Assembly: GCF_011421635.1 (NCBI RefSeq)
Contig: NZ_WTLI01000011.1
Span: 62,001-126,000 of the forward strand
Source of the DNA: Paenibacillus turpanensis
GTDB taxonomy: Bacteria > Bacillota > Bacilli > Paenibacillales > YIM-B00363
DNA length: 64,000 bases
Direction of reading: 5' to 3'
Below the pieces are notes generated by a model. That model was not told the DNA's origin. It made no database searches and saw only the letters and a program-made list of their open reading frames with translations. Positions within the stretch are counted from its first letter, which is position 1. Each line of letters starts with the position of its first letter. This document shows positions 44,071-52,640 of the stretch, piece by piece. The translations under genes and the position numbers were made by a program.

Positions 44071-44138
44071 TTTTGGGTAAATATGATACGATAGCATCAC
44101 ACCAACCCGCAGCTGTGAAGACAGGGGGATCATTCACC

Positions 44139-45494
44139 GTGGCATTTGTTCTCATATCATTATGGACCGTGTCTTTGTTTTTGTTATTTGCTGATATTCG
44201 ATCGCCCGTCCTGCGAAGACTCGCGTTGTTGTCGTTTTGCGGCGGAGCGGGAGCGCTGGCCGCTGTGATTGATGAAAGCGTGCTTCCTTACGTTGCTGCT
44301 TACAGCGGCGGAGCCTATCATACACTGTATCAGATTATGGCGGCTTCTTCGCTGACTTCGTACTACGGGGTGCCTTATGCATTTCTAATATTCGCGATTG
44401 CTTATAACCCGAAGACGGCGGCAAGCGTTTGGTCCAAGAGGCTAATTCTGCCTCTGCTCGTGCCGATCATCGCCTGTCTGTTGCTTACGCCGCCGTATAA
44501 TCAAATGTATCCGATTACGTATCCGGTCGTCGCAAGCTGGGCCGTTCCCTACATTCTTACAGGGATGGTCATTATGATGTTCCGCAAGGAATACCTCCCG
44601 GTAGCCCGCAGAACCCATTTTTTTACCAGCTTAGCTGTGCTTGCTCCGGTCTCGAATTCCATGATGATGAATTACGTGCTGCCCAGCTTCGGTATGCTTC
44701 GAATGTGGGTGTACAATACGTGGATGATTGCTTTTGGCGTTTGTGTGTTTTTGTTTGCCTTATTTACCTACGGGTTTTTAGGTACACGGATTCTGGTGGA
44801 GCGCCGAAAGCTGGACACGACCCTGCGGGCGATTACCTCTGGTACGGCGATATTAAATCATGCCATTAAGAACGATGTCGGGAAAATGCGTCTTTTTGCG
44901 GAAAATATGAAGGATTATGCGCAGAAAACGGAGCAGCCGGAGCTGATGGAGGATCTTGATGCCATGATGTCGGCCGCGCAGCATATTCAAGACATGATTG
45001 CTAGAGTTCATGAGAAAACGCAGGATTTGGAGCTGCATCCCGAACGGGTGAGTGCGGATGATTGGGCTGCCGAGGTAGTTAGGCGGTGCGGGCCGAAGCT
45101 GCGTCATGTGACTGTCCATACGTCTCTTGCGAAAGGGTATTTCCTTGAAATGGACCCGGTACAAACCGGCGAAGCGCTTCACAATGTGATTGCCAATGCG
45201 TCCGAAGCGATGACCGGCGGCGGGGAGCTAACGATTGCGTTATATCCGGCGAAACAGGAGCTCGTGCTTGAAGTGAAGGATACGGGTGTTGGCATGGATA
45301 AGAAGGAGCTCAGCCGCGTGATGGAGCCTTTTTATACAACCAAAGGTTCGGCCAATCTTAATTTCGGGTTAGGGGTCCCGTACGCTTATCATGTCATGCG
45401 CAAGCATGGGGGATCCCTTCATATTTCCAGTGAAAAAGGAAAAGGAACGAGCGTCTATTTTATATTTCCAAAAAAACGAATCCTTCGCGCATAA
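44139..45494 (+). CDS. Membrane sensor histidine kinase
   Basis: A 451-aa protein. The first 215 residues contain six to seven hydrophobic segments and no extracellular domain, so it may sense within the membrane. The kinase part has AILNHAIKNDVGKMR (phospho-acceptor His about residue 241), HNVIANASEAM (N box), VKDTGVGMDKKEL (G1), PFYTTK (F box) and NFGLGVPYAYHVMRKHGG (G2). GTG 44139 is chosen, with AGGGGG about ten bases upstream. The response regulator gene follows by 35 bases and is the expected partner. Confidence 0.88.
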   Translation: MAFVLISLWTVSLFLLFADIRSPVLRRLALLSFCGGAGALAAVIDESVLPYVAAYSGGAYHTLYQIMAASSLTSYYGVPYAFLIFAIAYNPKTAASVWSKRLILPLLVPIIACLLLTPPYNQMYPITYPVVASWAVPYILTGMVIMMFRKEYLPVARRTHFFTSLAVLAPVSNSMMMNYVLPSFGMLRMWVYNTWMIAFGVCVFLFALFTYGFLGTRILVERRKLDTTLRAITSGTAILNHAIKNDVGKMRLFAENMKDYAQKTEQPELMEDLDAMMSAAQHIQDMIARVHEKTQDLELHPERVSADDWAAEVVRRCGPKLRHVTVHTSLAKGYFLEMDPVQTGEALHNVIANASEAMTGGGELTIALYPAKQELVLEVKDTGVGMDKKELSRVMEPFYTTKGSANLNFGLGVPYAYHVMRKHGGSLHISSEKGKGTSVYFIFPKKRILRA

Positions 45495-45529
45495 CCATCA
45501 TTCGGCAAGGAAAGGAGCAACGGTCATAA

Positions 45530-46222
45530 ATGGAGCAGCAAATCCGTGTATGGATTGTTGAAGATGATAAAGATTGGCTTAGGGGACTGACCTCTTACCT
45601 GAATCGTCAGGACGATATCAAGGTGATCGAATCCTTCGGTACGCCGGATGAAGTGAGAAGCCGTCTGGAGTTGGTAACCGGTGGGGAGGCCGATGTGGTC
45701 CTGATGGATATTATGCTTGAAGATCGGCCTGAAGGAATTGTGCTTGCCGAAGAGGTGTCGCTTCAGACCGGAGCGAGGGTTATTATGCTTACTTCGATGG
45801 AAGAGAAGGAGCTCATATTCCGTTCCTTTCAAGCGGGCGCAATCGATTATCAGCTCAAAACAGGATTTGAGCAAATACCGGAGGCGGTGCGTACGGCCTT
45901 TCGGAAAGAATCACCGATTTCTCCGGCTGCCGCCGATCGTCTTCGGGAGGAGTTTCGAAGATTAAAGAAACTGGAGCACGAATTTCATGTTAAGGAAGTG
46001 CGGGATAAAGTTACGCCCAGTGAGCTCCAGCTGTTTGAGCTGATCGGCAGCGGATATACACAATCTCAAATTGCCGATAAATTGGTAATCTCCATCCGCA
46101 CAGTTAAAAATCATGTCGGCAACGCTTTGAAAAAGCTCGGTCTTTCCAGCAGCAAAGAAGCGGTAGAAAAATTGAAGGGTTTAGGAATTTTGGATGTAGA
46201 AAAAAAGAAGGAGCAAAAATAA
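45530..46222 (+). CDS. NarL/LuxR-type response regulator
   Basis: 230 aa. The receiver domain (1-125) has the acidic pair in VEDDKDW, phospho-acceptor Asp60 in VVLMDIML, MLTSMEE and a conserved Lys in YQLKTG. The output domain (about 155-215) is a LuxR-type helix-turn-helix: VTPSELQLFELIGSGYTQSQIADKLVISIRTVKNHV. It is the partner of the upstream kinase. AAAGGAG lies 12 bases before the ATG. Target genes cannot be inferred. Confidence 0.92.
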   Translation: MEQQIRVWIVEDDKDWLRGLTSYLNRQDDIKVIESFGTPDEVRSRLELVTGGEADVVLMDIMLEDRPEGIVLAEEVSLQTGARVIMLTSMEEKELIFRSFQAGAIDYQLKTGFEQIPEAVRTAFRKESPISPAAADRLREEFRRLKKLEHEFHVKEVRDKVTPSELQLFELIGSGYTQSQIADKLVISIRTVKNHVGNALKKLGLSSSKEAVEKLKGLGILDVEKKKEQK

Positions 46223-46341
46223 AATAAACCTGTGCCTATGTTTGCAGTAGGGGTGCACCTATAACCGGGCGAATACATACACTGCATCATAGCTTCTAAT
46301 GGATCACATAAAAAAAGCTTATAAAACTTGAGGTGCAGGAA

Positions 46342-47103
46342 GTGGAACTCGATATTGCGTTAATGGGGCTGCTGGTCGGTGTATTGGTCGGTTTAACCGG
46401 CGTAGGCGGCGCTGCGCTGCTTACTCCTATTTTAGTACTGATCGGCATCAACCCGAGTGTGGCCGTCGCTACGGACTTGTTTTATAATTCAATCACAAAA
46501 TTGTTCGGAAGTATTCAGCACATTCGCCAAAAAACGATCGACATGCAGCTGGTGAAATATTTGGCGATCGGCAGCGTGCCTAGTGCGCTGACAGCGATTA
46601 TGCTGCTGCATTTTTACGAGCCGCTGCATCAGCATCAAGAATCGGTCATTAAGCATGCGCTTGGGATTGTCCTTGTGCTGGTTGCGGTTGCAACGATTGT
46701 AAAGCAGTTTTACGACCGGCTCGGCTCGAACCGCTGGCAGGATAAACCGATCTCGGAGAAAAAGCTGCTGACGATCGGAATCGGCTGTGTGCTCGGATTT
46801 GTCGTAGGGATGACCTCGATTGGATCCGGTTCGCTGTTTGCTTTGGCGATGATTTATTTATACCGGATGTCCTCGGCAACCTTGGTCGGTACCGATATTT
46901 TGCATGCGTTTTTGCTTGTTTCCGCGGCGGGTGCGGTGCATGCTTTCTTCGGGAACATTGATTACATGCTGGCGTTTAATTTGCTCATCGGCTCGATCCC
47001 GGGAGTGCTTGCAGGCAGCAGCCTTTCTGCGAAGGTGCCCGCCAAGCCGCTGCGGACCGCGATGGCCTTCATCATTTTGATCAGCGGGATTAAGTTGATC
47101 TAA
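46342..47103 (+). CDS. TauE/SafE family membrane protein (sulfite/anion permease family)
   Basis: 253 aa with about eight membrane segments in two halves that begin with the repeated signatures GLLVGVLVGLTGVGGAALLTP and GFVVGMTSIGSGSLFALAM. Family members export sulfite, sulfoacetate or other organosulfur anions, or are uncharacterised. GTG 46342 has GAGG eight bases upstream. The region after the response regulator (46223-46341) shows no gene or terminator. Confidence 0.88.
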   Translation: MELDIALMGLLVGVLVGLTGVGGAALLTPILVLIGINPSVAVATDLFYNSITKLFGSIQHIRQKTIDMQLVKYLAIGSVPSALTAIMLLHFYEPLHQHQESVIKHALGIVLVLVAVATIVKQFYDRLGSNRWQDKPISEKKLLTIGIGCVLGFVVGMTSIGSGSLFALAMIYLYRMSSATLVGTDILHAFLLVSAAGAVHAFFGNIDYMLAFNLLIGSIPGVLAGSSLSAKVPAKPLRTAMAFIILISGIKLI

Positions 47104-47124
47104 AGCAAAATATGCTATGAGAGG

Positions 47125-47156
47125 CAGTACTAACGAAAGTTAGTACTGTTTTTTTA
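47125..47156 (+). terminator. Terminator after the TauE-like gene
   Basis: CAGTACTAAC and GTTAGTACTG around a GAAA loop, followed by seven T. Confidence 0.95.
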
Positions 47157-47211
47157 TGGATATTTGTACAAAATGAAAGGGAAGCAACGTTGTGAATGGG
47201 GGATGACGCGT

Positions 47212-47949
47212 ATGGAAAAATGGTTTGGAGCGGATGCTGCGGGACTCGGGTTTGTCATGTTTAACCGGGAGCATTGGGCTGCACTCATCGTTTCGCTGGC
47301 CGTTTCCGCAGCGATCGTGATTTGGCGGAAAGAGCTGCGACGGGGACAGGTGAACCGCATTGGAAGATGGCTGCTTGTCGGAGTGCTGGTTTCCTTTGAA
47401 ATCACACTGCAGCTGTGGTATGTAATCAATGGAGAATGGGCGCTGCGGTATTCGCTTCCGCTGCAGCTTTGCAGCATTACGCTGCTGCTCTCGGCCGTAA
47501 TGGTGGCGAGAAAAAGCCGGACGCTTTATGAGCCTTTATATTTCCTCGGAATCGGCGGAGCGCTGCAGGCGCTGCTGACGCCCTCTCTTGATTTTGCATT
47601 TCCGCATATGCGCTTCATTCATTTTTTCGCAGCGCACGCGGCGATTATTGCGGCCAGCATATGGATGACGGCGGTAGAAGAGCTTCGGCCTACCCTCCGC
47701 TCTGTGGGACGCGCCATGATGTGGCTGAACGGAATTGCTCTGATTGTATACCCGATCAATGAACTGACAGGGTCGAACTATATGTTTTTGTCACGCAAGC
47801 CGCCAAGCGCCTCCATATTGGATTTGCTGGCGCCGTGGCCGTGGTACATTTTACAGCTCGAGCTCATTGCAGCCGGTTGTTTTCTGCTTCTTTGGCTGCC
47901 GGCAAGGGCAAAAGGACGTAAAAAAGCCGCTGTTTCCGGAAACGACTAA
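47212..47949 (+). CDS. YwaF/TIGR02206 family membrane protein
   Basis: About 245 aa with six or seven hydrophobic segments: HWAALIVSLAVSAAIVIW, LLVGVLVSFEITLQLWYVINGEW, LPLQLCSITLLLSAVMV, HFFAAHAAIIAASIWMTAVEEL, YPINELTGSNYMFLSRKPPSAS and LAPWPWYILQLELIA. The LPLQLCS and GSNYMFL...PWPWYI stretches define the uncharacterised TIGR02206 family. Function unknown. ATG 47212 has GGGGGA eight bases upstream. Its last codons contain the 3' arm of a terminator serving the opposite strand. Confidence 0.88.
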   Translation: MEKWFGADAAGLGFVMFNREHWAALIVSLAVSAAIVIWRKELRRGQVNRIGRWLLVGVLVSFEITLQLWYVINGEWALRYSLPLQLCSITLLLSAVMVARKSRTLYEPLYFLGIGGALQALLTPSLDFAFPHMRFIHFFAAHAAIIAASIWMTAVEELRPTLRSVGRAMMWLNGIALIVYPINELTGSNYMFLSRKPPSASILDLLAPWPWYILQLELIAAGCFLLLWLPARAKGRKKAAVSGND

Positions 47950-47995
47950 AGAGAATCTCTCTTTGAAGTCGAAGGATTGACCGGAAACTAGCGGC
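47920..47995 (-). terminator. Minus-strand terminator embedded in the YwaF-like 3' end
   Basis: On the minus strand GCCGCTAGTTTCCGG pairs with CCGGAAACAGCGGC (one bulged base), followed by six T. Inside it an AAAGAGA-ATC-TCTCTTT hairpin forms. It terminates the DUF4015 gene and partly lies in coding sequence of the opposite gene. Confidence 0.75.
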
Positions 47996-48012
47996 GCAAG
48001 TATAGTTGTGAA

Positions 48013-49167
48013 TTATTTATATTGGACGCCTTCTGTGTATGAATTGTTAGCATCCCACAGCAGGTATTCGTTGACGCCATTATCCTTGAGCGCTTGGATT
48101 TGCGCTTCGATTTCTTTGGCGCCGTACGGAATATAGCCCTTTACCCAGGTCGCAGTGAAATCTTGAATCCACGGGCGGACGATCGGCTTAAGCTCTCCGA
48201 GCGATTCCAGCTTCTTATGGGTGTCGATGGTCGCGCCGGCGATCGTTTGATACGGCGCAGCATCCGGTACAGGGGAGCCAAACCAGCCGGTTCCGTAATG
48301 GCTAGGGTAAATCATCGGACAAATAACGTCCACGTTGGCGGAAATTTTCTCGAAATCCTGCCCGATTCCTTCGGCAGCCGGTACAGATGCCGCGTAACCG
48401 AAAATATCGACGCTGACCCGCACGCCGAGCGGTGTGAGCTGCTCCTTGGCGTATTTGACGAAGTCCGCAACAATATCGATGCGCTTGCGCTCATCCTTCT
48501 CGTACGTTAAGGTATCCGCCCGCTTTTCAAAGCCTTCCGGGAAACGTACATAGTCAAATTGAATCTCTTTAAAGCCTAATGCTGCCGCTTCTTTCGCTAC
48601 TGCAATGTTGTAATCCCAAACTTCCTTACGATAAGGATTTACAAAGCTGTCGCCTTTGCCGTTGCTCCATACGCTGCCATCGCCGTTTACAAAAGAAAGA
48701 TCAGGGCGTTTCTTGGCGAGGAAGGTGTCTTTAAAGACAACGACCCGGGCAATCGGGTACACTTCATGCTCTTTTAACGTGGTCATCAGCTTTTGGATGT
48801 CGGGAATCGCTTTTTCGATGGTCGCGAGGCCGGTGATTTCCGGGTTTTCCGTGGCATACGTAATGTATCCGCGGTCGTCCTTAATATCGATGACCAGTGA
48901 ATTAAGCTCGGTGTCATCCATAAGCTTCAGCAGCTTTTCCAATCGGGCGCCGCCGGCACTGTATGCGGTCGAATAAACGCCTTTAATGACAGGGGCATCG
49001 GGCTGCGGATCCGACTTGTTCACGAGCGGTTTACCTGACTGTTCAATGAATGCGGCTTGCCTGGATGCTTCCGCAGCGGCGGTGAGCTGCTCGACGGTAA
49101 CATCGTTAGCGGTAGAACCATTGGACAACTGACCTAGCAGAAGCATGAAAGCGGCTAATAACTCCAT
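48013..49167 (-). CDS. Putative glycoside hydrolase (DUF4015), exported
   Basis: 384 aa. A short hydrophobic N-terminus (MELLAAFMLLLGQLSNGSTA) suggests export. The main domain is the TIM-barrel-like DUF4015/GH family: VKGVYSTAYSAGG, SLVIDIKDDRGYITY, IARVVVFKDTFLAKKRPDL, GFKEIQFDYVRFPEG (likely catalytic Asp region) and VDVICPMIYPSHYG. These proteins are predicted carbohydrate-active enzymes of unknown substrate. The ATG is 13 bases after GGGAG, a long gap, so the start is a little uncertain. A minus-strand TATAAT lies at 49207-49202. Confidence 0.85.
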   Translation of the reverse strand: MELLAAFMLLLGQLSNGSTANDVTVEQLTAAAEASRQAAFIEQSGKPLVNKSDPQPDAPVIKGVYSTAYSAGGARLEKLLKLMDDTELNSLVIDIKDDRGYITYATENPEITGLATIEKAIPDIQKLMTTLKEHEVYPIARVVVFKDTFLAKKRPDLSFVNGDGSVWSNGKGDSFVNPYRKEVWDYNIAVAKEAAALGFKEIQFDYVRFPEGFEKRADTLTYEKDERKRIDIVADFVKYAKEQLTPLGVRVSVDIFGYAASVPAAEGIGQDFEKISANVDVICPMIYPSHYGTGWFGSPVPDAAPYQTIAGATIDTHKKLESLGELKPIVRPWIQDFTATWVKGYIPYGAKEIEAQIQALKDNGVNEYLLWDANNSYTEGVQYK

Positions 49168-49351
49168 ATCTTTGTCTACTCTCCCATTTTGAAGTAACTC
49201 TATTATAAGGCAAAAACCGACATGAGCCTATCAAAATTTATTGGTATATGCCATTTGCTGTCGCATCGTGGGATGCTTCTTTTTTTACATGGAATGTTGT
49301 AGGATATAGGAGTCAAACGAGAGATGAATTTCACTTTAACGTAGAGAGAAG

Positions 49352-50530
49352 ATGCTGGAGAGAATGCTAAAACAATTTCGAGTACTGCAGGCGATTACGT
49401 TTTCGTATTATGCGACTCAAGCGGTGCTGCTGCCTTTATTGCCTTTATATTTCCAGACGAAGGGATACACCTCGCTGCAAATCGGAGCGCTGATGAGCTT
49501 CGGCCCGTTTGTCGCCATTTTTGCTCAGCCGCTGTGGGGCTTTCTCAGCGACCGGTTTCAAACGGTAAAGAAAATTGTCTGGGGCCTGTGGGCGCTGATG
49601 CTGATCAGCAGCATCGGGTTATTCTCGGCAACAGATTATACACTTTCGTTCCTGTTCATGCTGCTCGTTTATTTCTTTCAAGTGCCCTCAGCGCCGCTGC
49701 TGGATTCACTGACGATTAAAGTGGCGCAGGAAACCGGGAAGTCGTACGGAGGCGTCCGACTGTTCGGTTCGTTAGGCTTTACGGCGATTGCGCTCAACTC
49801 GCATTGGATTTTGCAGTGGATCGGCGGGATCCAACATTTACAATATATGTATTGGGTATTGTGGATATTTCCACCATTGTTTTTGTTTTTCTTAAAGGAT
49901 CAGCCGTCCAAAGGGGAGCGGATTTCTCTTAAGTCACTTAGTGTGATTTTGCAAAATAAGAGGCTGCTGTGGTTTCTTGCGATGGTGCTGGTGCTCATGA
50001 TTCCGCACCGGATGAACGACGCTTTGTTCGGGCTTTACTTATCTGACCTTGGAGCTTCGGCTGCGTGGGTAGCAATAGCATGGGCGCTTGCGTCCTCAAG
50101 CGAAGCTCCTACCTTTGCATTTTTGGGCCGGTATTTGAATCGGTTTCAGGAGCTGGCGCTGCTCGGTATTGTAGGGGTGCTCTACACAATCCGGTGGGGG
50201 ATGTATGCACTTCTGGATGATCCGTATGTGCTCGGAATGTTGCAAACGATGCATTCGGTCACATTCGCGGTATTTTGGATCGTTTCGGTTCAATATGTTG
50301 CCCGAACCGTTCCTCAGGAGCTCCAGACGACAGGACAATCGATGCTGGCCTCGGTTTTCTTAGGCTTATGCGGTGTGATCGGCGGGTTCGCGGGAGGAGC
50401 GATTCAGGAGGCGTATGGAGGAGACGGAATGTACGCGTTTGGAGCAGTGTTAACTGCGGCTGCCGCTCTGCTGTTTTTCGGTACGAGAGCATATTACAGA
50501 CGTTTGGATATGCGCATGCCATTAAAATAA
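49352..50530 (+). CDS. MFS transporter (MFS_1-like), paralogue of the 36967-38139 gene
   Basis: 392 aa with about twelve membrane segments: MSFGPFVAIFAQPLWGFLSDRFQTVKKIVWG, FFQVPSAPLLDSLTIKVAQETGKSYGGVRLFGSLGF and VQYVARTVPQELQTTGQSMLASVFLGL. The same landmarks in the same order occur in the transporter at 36967-38139. Substrate unknown. It ends in a long hairpin built from insertion-sequence-like ends. Confidence 0.85.
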   Translation: MLERMLKQFRVLQAITFSYYATQAVLLPLLPLYFQTKGYTSLQIGALMSFGPFVAIFAQPLWGFLSDRFQTVKKIVWGLWALMLISSIGLFSATDYTLSFLFMLLVYFFQVPSAPLLDSLTIKVAQETGKSYGGVRLFGSLGFTAIALNSHWILQWIGGIQHLQYMYWVLWIFPPLFLFFLKDQPSKGERISLKSLSVILQNKRLLWFLAMVLVLMIPHRMNDALFGLYLSDLGASAAWVAIAWALASSSEAPTFAFLGRYLNRFQELALLGIVGVLYTIRWGMYALLDDPYVLGMLQTMHSVTFAVFWIVSVQYVARTVPQELQTTGQSMLASVFLGLCGVIGGFAGGAIQEAYGGDGMYAFGAVLTAAAALLFFGTRAYYRRLDMRMPLK

Positions 50531-50540
50531 TACGGAAACA

Positions 50541-50626
50541 AAAAAACCGCCAACCTTGATGAGCTGTACCCCTAATGTTAGACATAATCTAACGTTGGAG
50601 GTGCAGTTCACGGTTGACGGTTTTTT
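50541..50626 (+). repeat. Terminator hairpin made of IS3-like terminal inverted repeats
   Basis: AAAAAACCGCCAACC (50541-50555) and GGTTGACGGTTTTTT (50612-50626) form the outer stem. Inside, a sequence starting TGAGCTGTACCCCTAATG (50560-50583) and one ending GGAGGTGCAGTTCA (50588-50610) are inverted copies of each other, four bases apart. They resemble the ends of IS3-family elements (TGAACTGCACCCC...GTTAGAC). It looks like a mobile element reduced to its two ends, now acting as a terminator. Confidence 0.6.
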
Positions 50627-50640
50627 CTATAGATCAAACG

Positions 50641-50835
50641 CTATTGCAAAAGCTGTTGTTTCTGGTGCTCGCAAATGCTGTACTTAATAATATCCAGTGC
50701 ATCTTCCGCTTCTAATTGCGCCAGCCCATCCCGCAATACGATAACGGATTCCAATTCTTCTTTCTTGAGAGTGGGATACATCTTTGGGGAACATCTCATG
50801 ACAATGCTTGCTAATGTAACGGTTTCCATGTTCAT
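50641..50835 (-). CDS. Hypothetical small protein
   Basis: 64 aa: MNMETVTLASIVMRCSPKMY, then TLKKEELESVIVLRDGLAQLEAEDALDIIKYSICEHQKQQ, a helical charged protein without membrane segments. GGAGGG nine bases before the ATG supports translation. No family recognised. It lies between the MFS terminator and the YitT gene on the minus strand. Confidence 0.65.
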   Translation of the reverse strand: MNMETVTLASIVMRCSPKMYPTLKKEELESVIVLRDGLAQLEAEDALDIIKYSICEHQKQQLLQ

Positions 50836-50926
50836 GGTAGATCACCCTCCAATAGCAGAATTGGTTTCGATACTTCTCCAGTATATCATATCCCTCTATG
50901 TATTTTTAATGGATAATTCAGTGAGT

Positions 50927-51745
50927 TTAGGTCCGCCTGAATTCTCCCATAACACCGACGGTTTCTACGATGTTCACAAACGCTTTGGGGTCGGTCTCCT
51001 TAATAATTTTGCGCAGCTCGGCTAATTCATAGCGGGTGGTGACGGTCATTATCATATCCCGCTCTTGATGGGTGAACGCTCCCTGCGTCTTGATTGTGGT
51101 GACGCCGCGCGGAATTTTTAGCAGCTGCTCAATCATTTTTTGTTTCTGTGTTGTAATGATAAAGGCCGTAACCTTGATATGCCGAATATGAATTGTATCT
51201 ACGATTCTTCCGGCAATGTAGATCGAGAGCATCGAAAACAATGCAGGGTCCCAGCTGCCTTTATAGTAGCCGAGGGCGGCAATAATAATGCCGTTGATGG
51301 CAAAAAGGAACGTCCCGAGAGGGAAATCCCGCGTTCTTGTAATAATCGCAGCGATAATGTCCATCCCGCCCGTTGAGCCTCCCGCCCGGAACGAGATTCC
51401 TGTGCCGAATCCGATAAGCACACCGCCGAATATGGCCGCTAGCATCGGCTCGCTGTTGAATTGATATTCGGGGATCAGCTGCATGAACCAGGTGGTGACT
51501 ATAACGGATAAAATGCTCAGCACGATAAAACGTCTGCCGATGGTTCTCCAGCCCCAGATTAAGATCGGAACATTAAGTGCGAAATACGTAATACCGATAT
51601 TCCAATTGGTTAAATAACCAAGAAACATCGCGATACCTGAGATGCCGCCGCTGATCATCGAATGCGGGATTAAAAATTGGTTGAATCCCCAGGCTGCAAG
51701 AGCTGCCCCGATTATGATCGATCCATACTCGAATAGTGCTTTCAT
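50927..51745 (-). CDS. YitT family membrane protein (DUF161 + DUF2179)
   Basis: A 272-aa protein with five membrane segments containing HSMISGGISGIAMFLGYLT and GIGTGISFRAGGSTGGMDIIAAII (DUF161 repeats), then a cytoplasmic C-terminal DUF2179 domain (KVTAFIITTQKQKMIEQLLKIPRGVTTIKTQGAFTHQERDMIMTVTTRYE). The function of the family is unknown. ATG 51745 has GGAGG upstream. The DUF4178 gene lies 52 bases upstream on the same strand and is probably cotranscribed. Confidence 0.92.
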   Translation of the reverse strand: MKALFEYGSIIIGAALAAWGFNQFLIPHSMISGGISGIAMFLGYLTNWNIGITYFALNVPILIWGWRTIGRRFIVLSILSVIVTTWFMQLIPEYQFNSEPMLAAIFGGVLIGFGTGISFRAGGSTGGMDIIAAIITRTRDFPLGTFLFAINGIIIAALGYYKGSWDPALFSMLSIYIAGRIVDTIHIRHIKVTAFIITTQKQKMIEQLLKIPRGVTTIKTQGAFTHQERDMIMTVTTRYELAELRKIIKETDPKAFVNIVETVGVMGEFRRT

Positions 51746-51797
51746 TCGTTCGCCTCCAGCTGTGCTTGCCGATTGGGCGGATTCCAAGGGGGAACGT

Positions 51798-52331
51798 TTA
51801 TTTCGAAGCACGCATAAAGGAAATCTCCGATTCCGATACGCGCTTCCCTTCCATGGCTACAAATTTCCCGTCCTGCCATTGAAGGTAGAAAAACTGGTTG
51901 TTGCCACCCAAATAACGCCAAAGTGTGACGTCATCGCCGCTGCGGAAATCCGTGTTGCCCTCCGTACGCGTAAAATCATTGCGCGTATATTCCAAATTGT
52001 AGGTCGTTCTTCCATCAAGCACAAGCTCGGTAGGAACGTCGCTTGGATTATCAAGGGCTCCTTCCAAGAATGTGCAGAGACAGCAATCGTAAATTCGGCC
52101 TTTTTCTACGATCAAGCAAATAATTGTACGGCCGTTTTGCAAATAATAAGCAAAACGGTGAGGAGGATAGCCGCGGTCGGAATAAATCACTTTTCCCGAC
52201 ACGATATATTCTTCCAAATCAACGGTTATAATATCACCGACGCTTGTATTTTCAAATGGATTAAACGGCTGCTCCGAAGGGGGGATTCGTTCAGGCTTCA
52301 GCAGATTTCCAATGCGTTTAAAAATAGACAT
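51798..52331 (-). CDS. DUF4178 domain protein
   Basis: A 177-aa cytoplasmic protein: MSIFKRIGNLLKPERIPPSE, then a beta-rich region VGDIITVDLEEYIVSGKVIYSDRGYP, TYNLEYTRNDFTRT and VTLWRYLGGNNQFFYLQWQDGKFVAMEG. This matches DUF4178, often found with membrane or phage-shock-like proteins. Function unknown. GAGGGA lies five bases upstream of the ATG. Confidence 0.8.
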   Translation of the reverse strand: MSIFKRIGNLLKPERIPPSEQPFNPFENTSVGDIITVDLEEYIVSGKVIYSDRGYPPHRFAYYLQNGRTIICLIVEKGRIYDCCLCTFLEGALDNPSDVPTELVLDGRTTYNLEYTRNDFTRTEGNTDFRSGDDVTLWRYLGGNNQFFYLQWQDGKFVAMEGKRVSESEISFMRASK

Positions 52332-52471
52332 AGTGATCCCTCATTTGCTTTAATGTTTACTTAACCATGAAATACGGAATGAAAAAGATTTCGTTTCATC
52401 TGTATTGTGATGCGATTGTTGTGTCACTATGGCAACTAAAAGCATATGATGGGAAAACGCCGCTCCATACA

Positions 52472-52502
52472 TTGGCAATTGTCCGGCAAACTATGCTATA
52501 AT
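52472..52502 (+). promoter_or_regulatory. cshA promoter
   Basis: TTGGCA, 19 bases, TATAAT preceded by TGC (extended -10). The transcript starts near 52509, leaving a leader of about 130 nt. Confidence 0.65.
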
Positions 52503-52542
52503 GATTTGAATGTTCTTAAAGGTTACGTCAGTTAGATTAAAC

Positions 52543-52619
52543 TCGGCTCCGGAAGGAGCTTTTGTTTTGGGCGCAAGTGGGAACTTTTAAGGATAATGAG
52601 AAAGGGGCAAACTGCCCCA
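52543..52619 (+). promoter_or_regulatory. cshA leader hairpins (possible attenuator)
   Basis: GGCTCC-GGAA-GGAGC followed by TTTTGTTTT (52543-52569) looks like an intrinsic terminator inside the leader. A second hairpin GGGGCA-AAC-TGCCCC (52605-52619) sits ten bases before the ribosome site. The leader could limit expression until the RNA is remodelled, for example by cold or by the helicase itself (inference). Confidence 0.5.
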
Positions 52620-52640
52620 TTACAAAGGAGTAGAAAGCGA

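Noticed and set aside
49263..49285. GCATC-GTGG-GATGC followed by TTCTTTTTTT, a possible plus-strand terminator
   Set aside because: No plus-strand gene or convincing promoter lies upstream to be terminated; the stem is only 5 bp.
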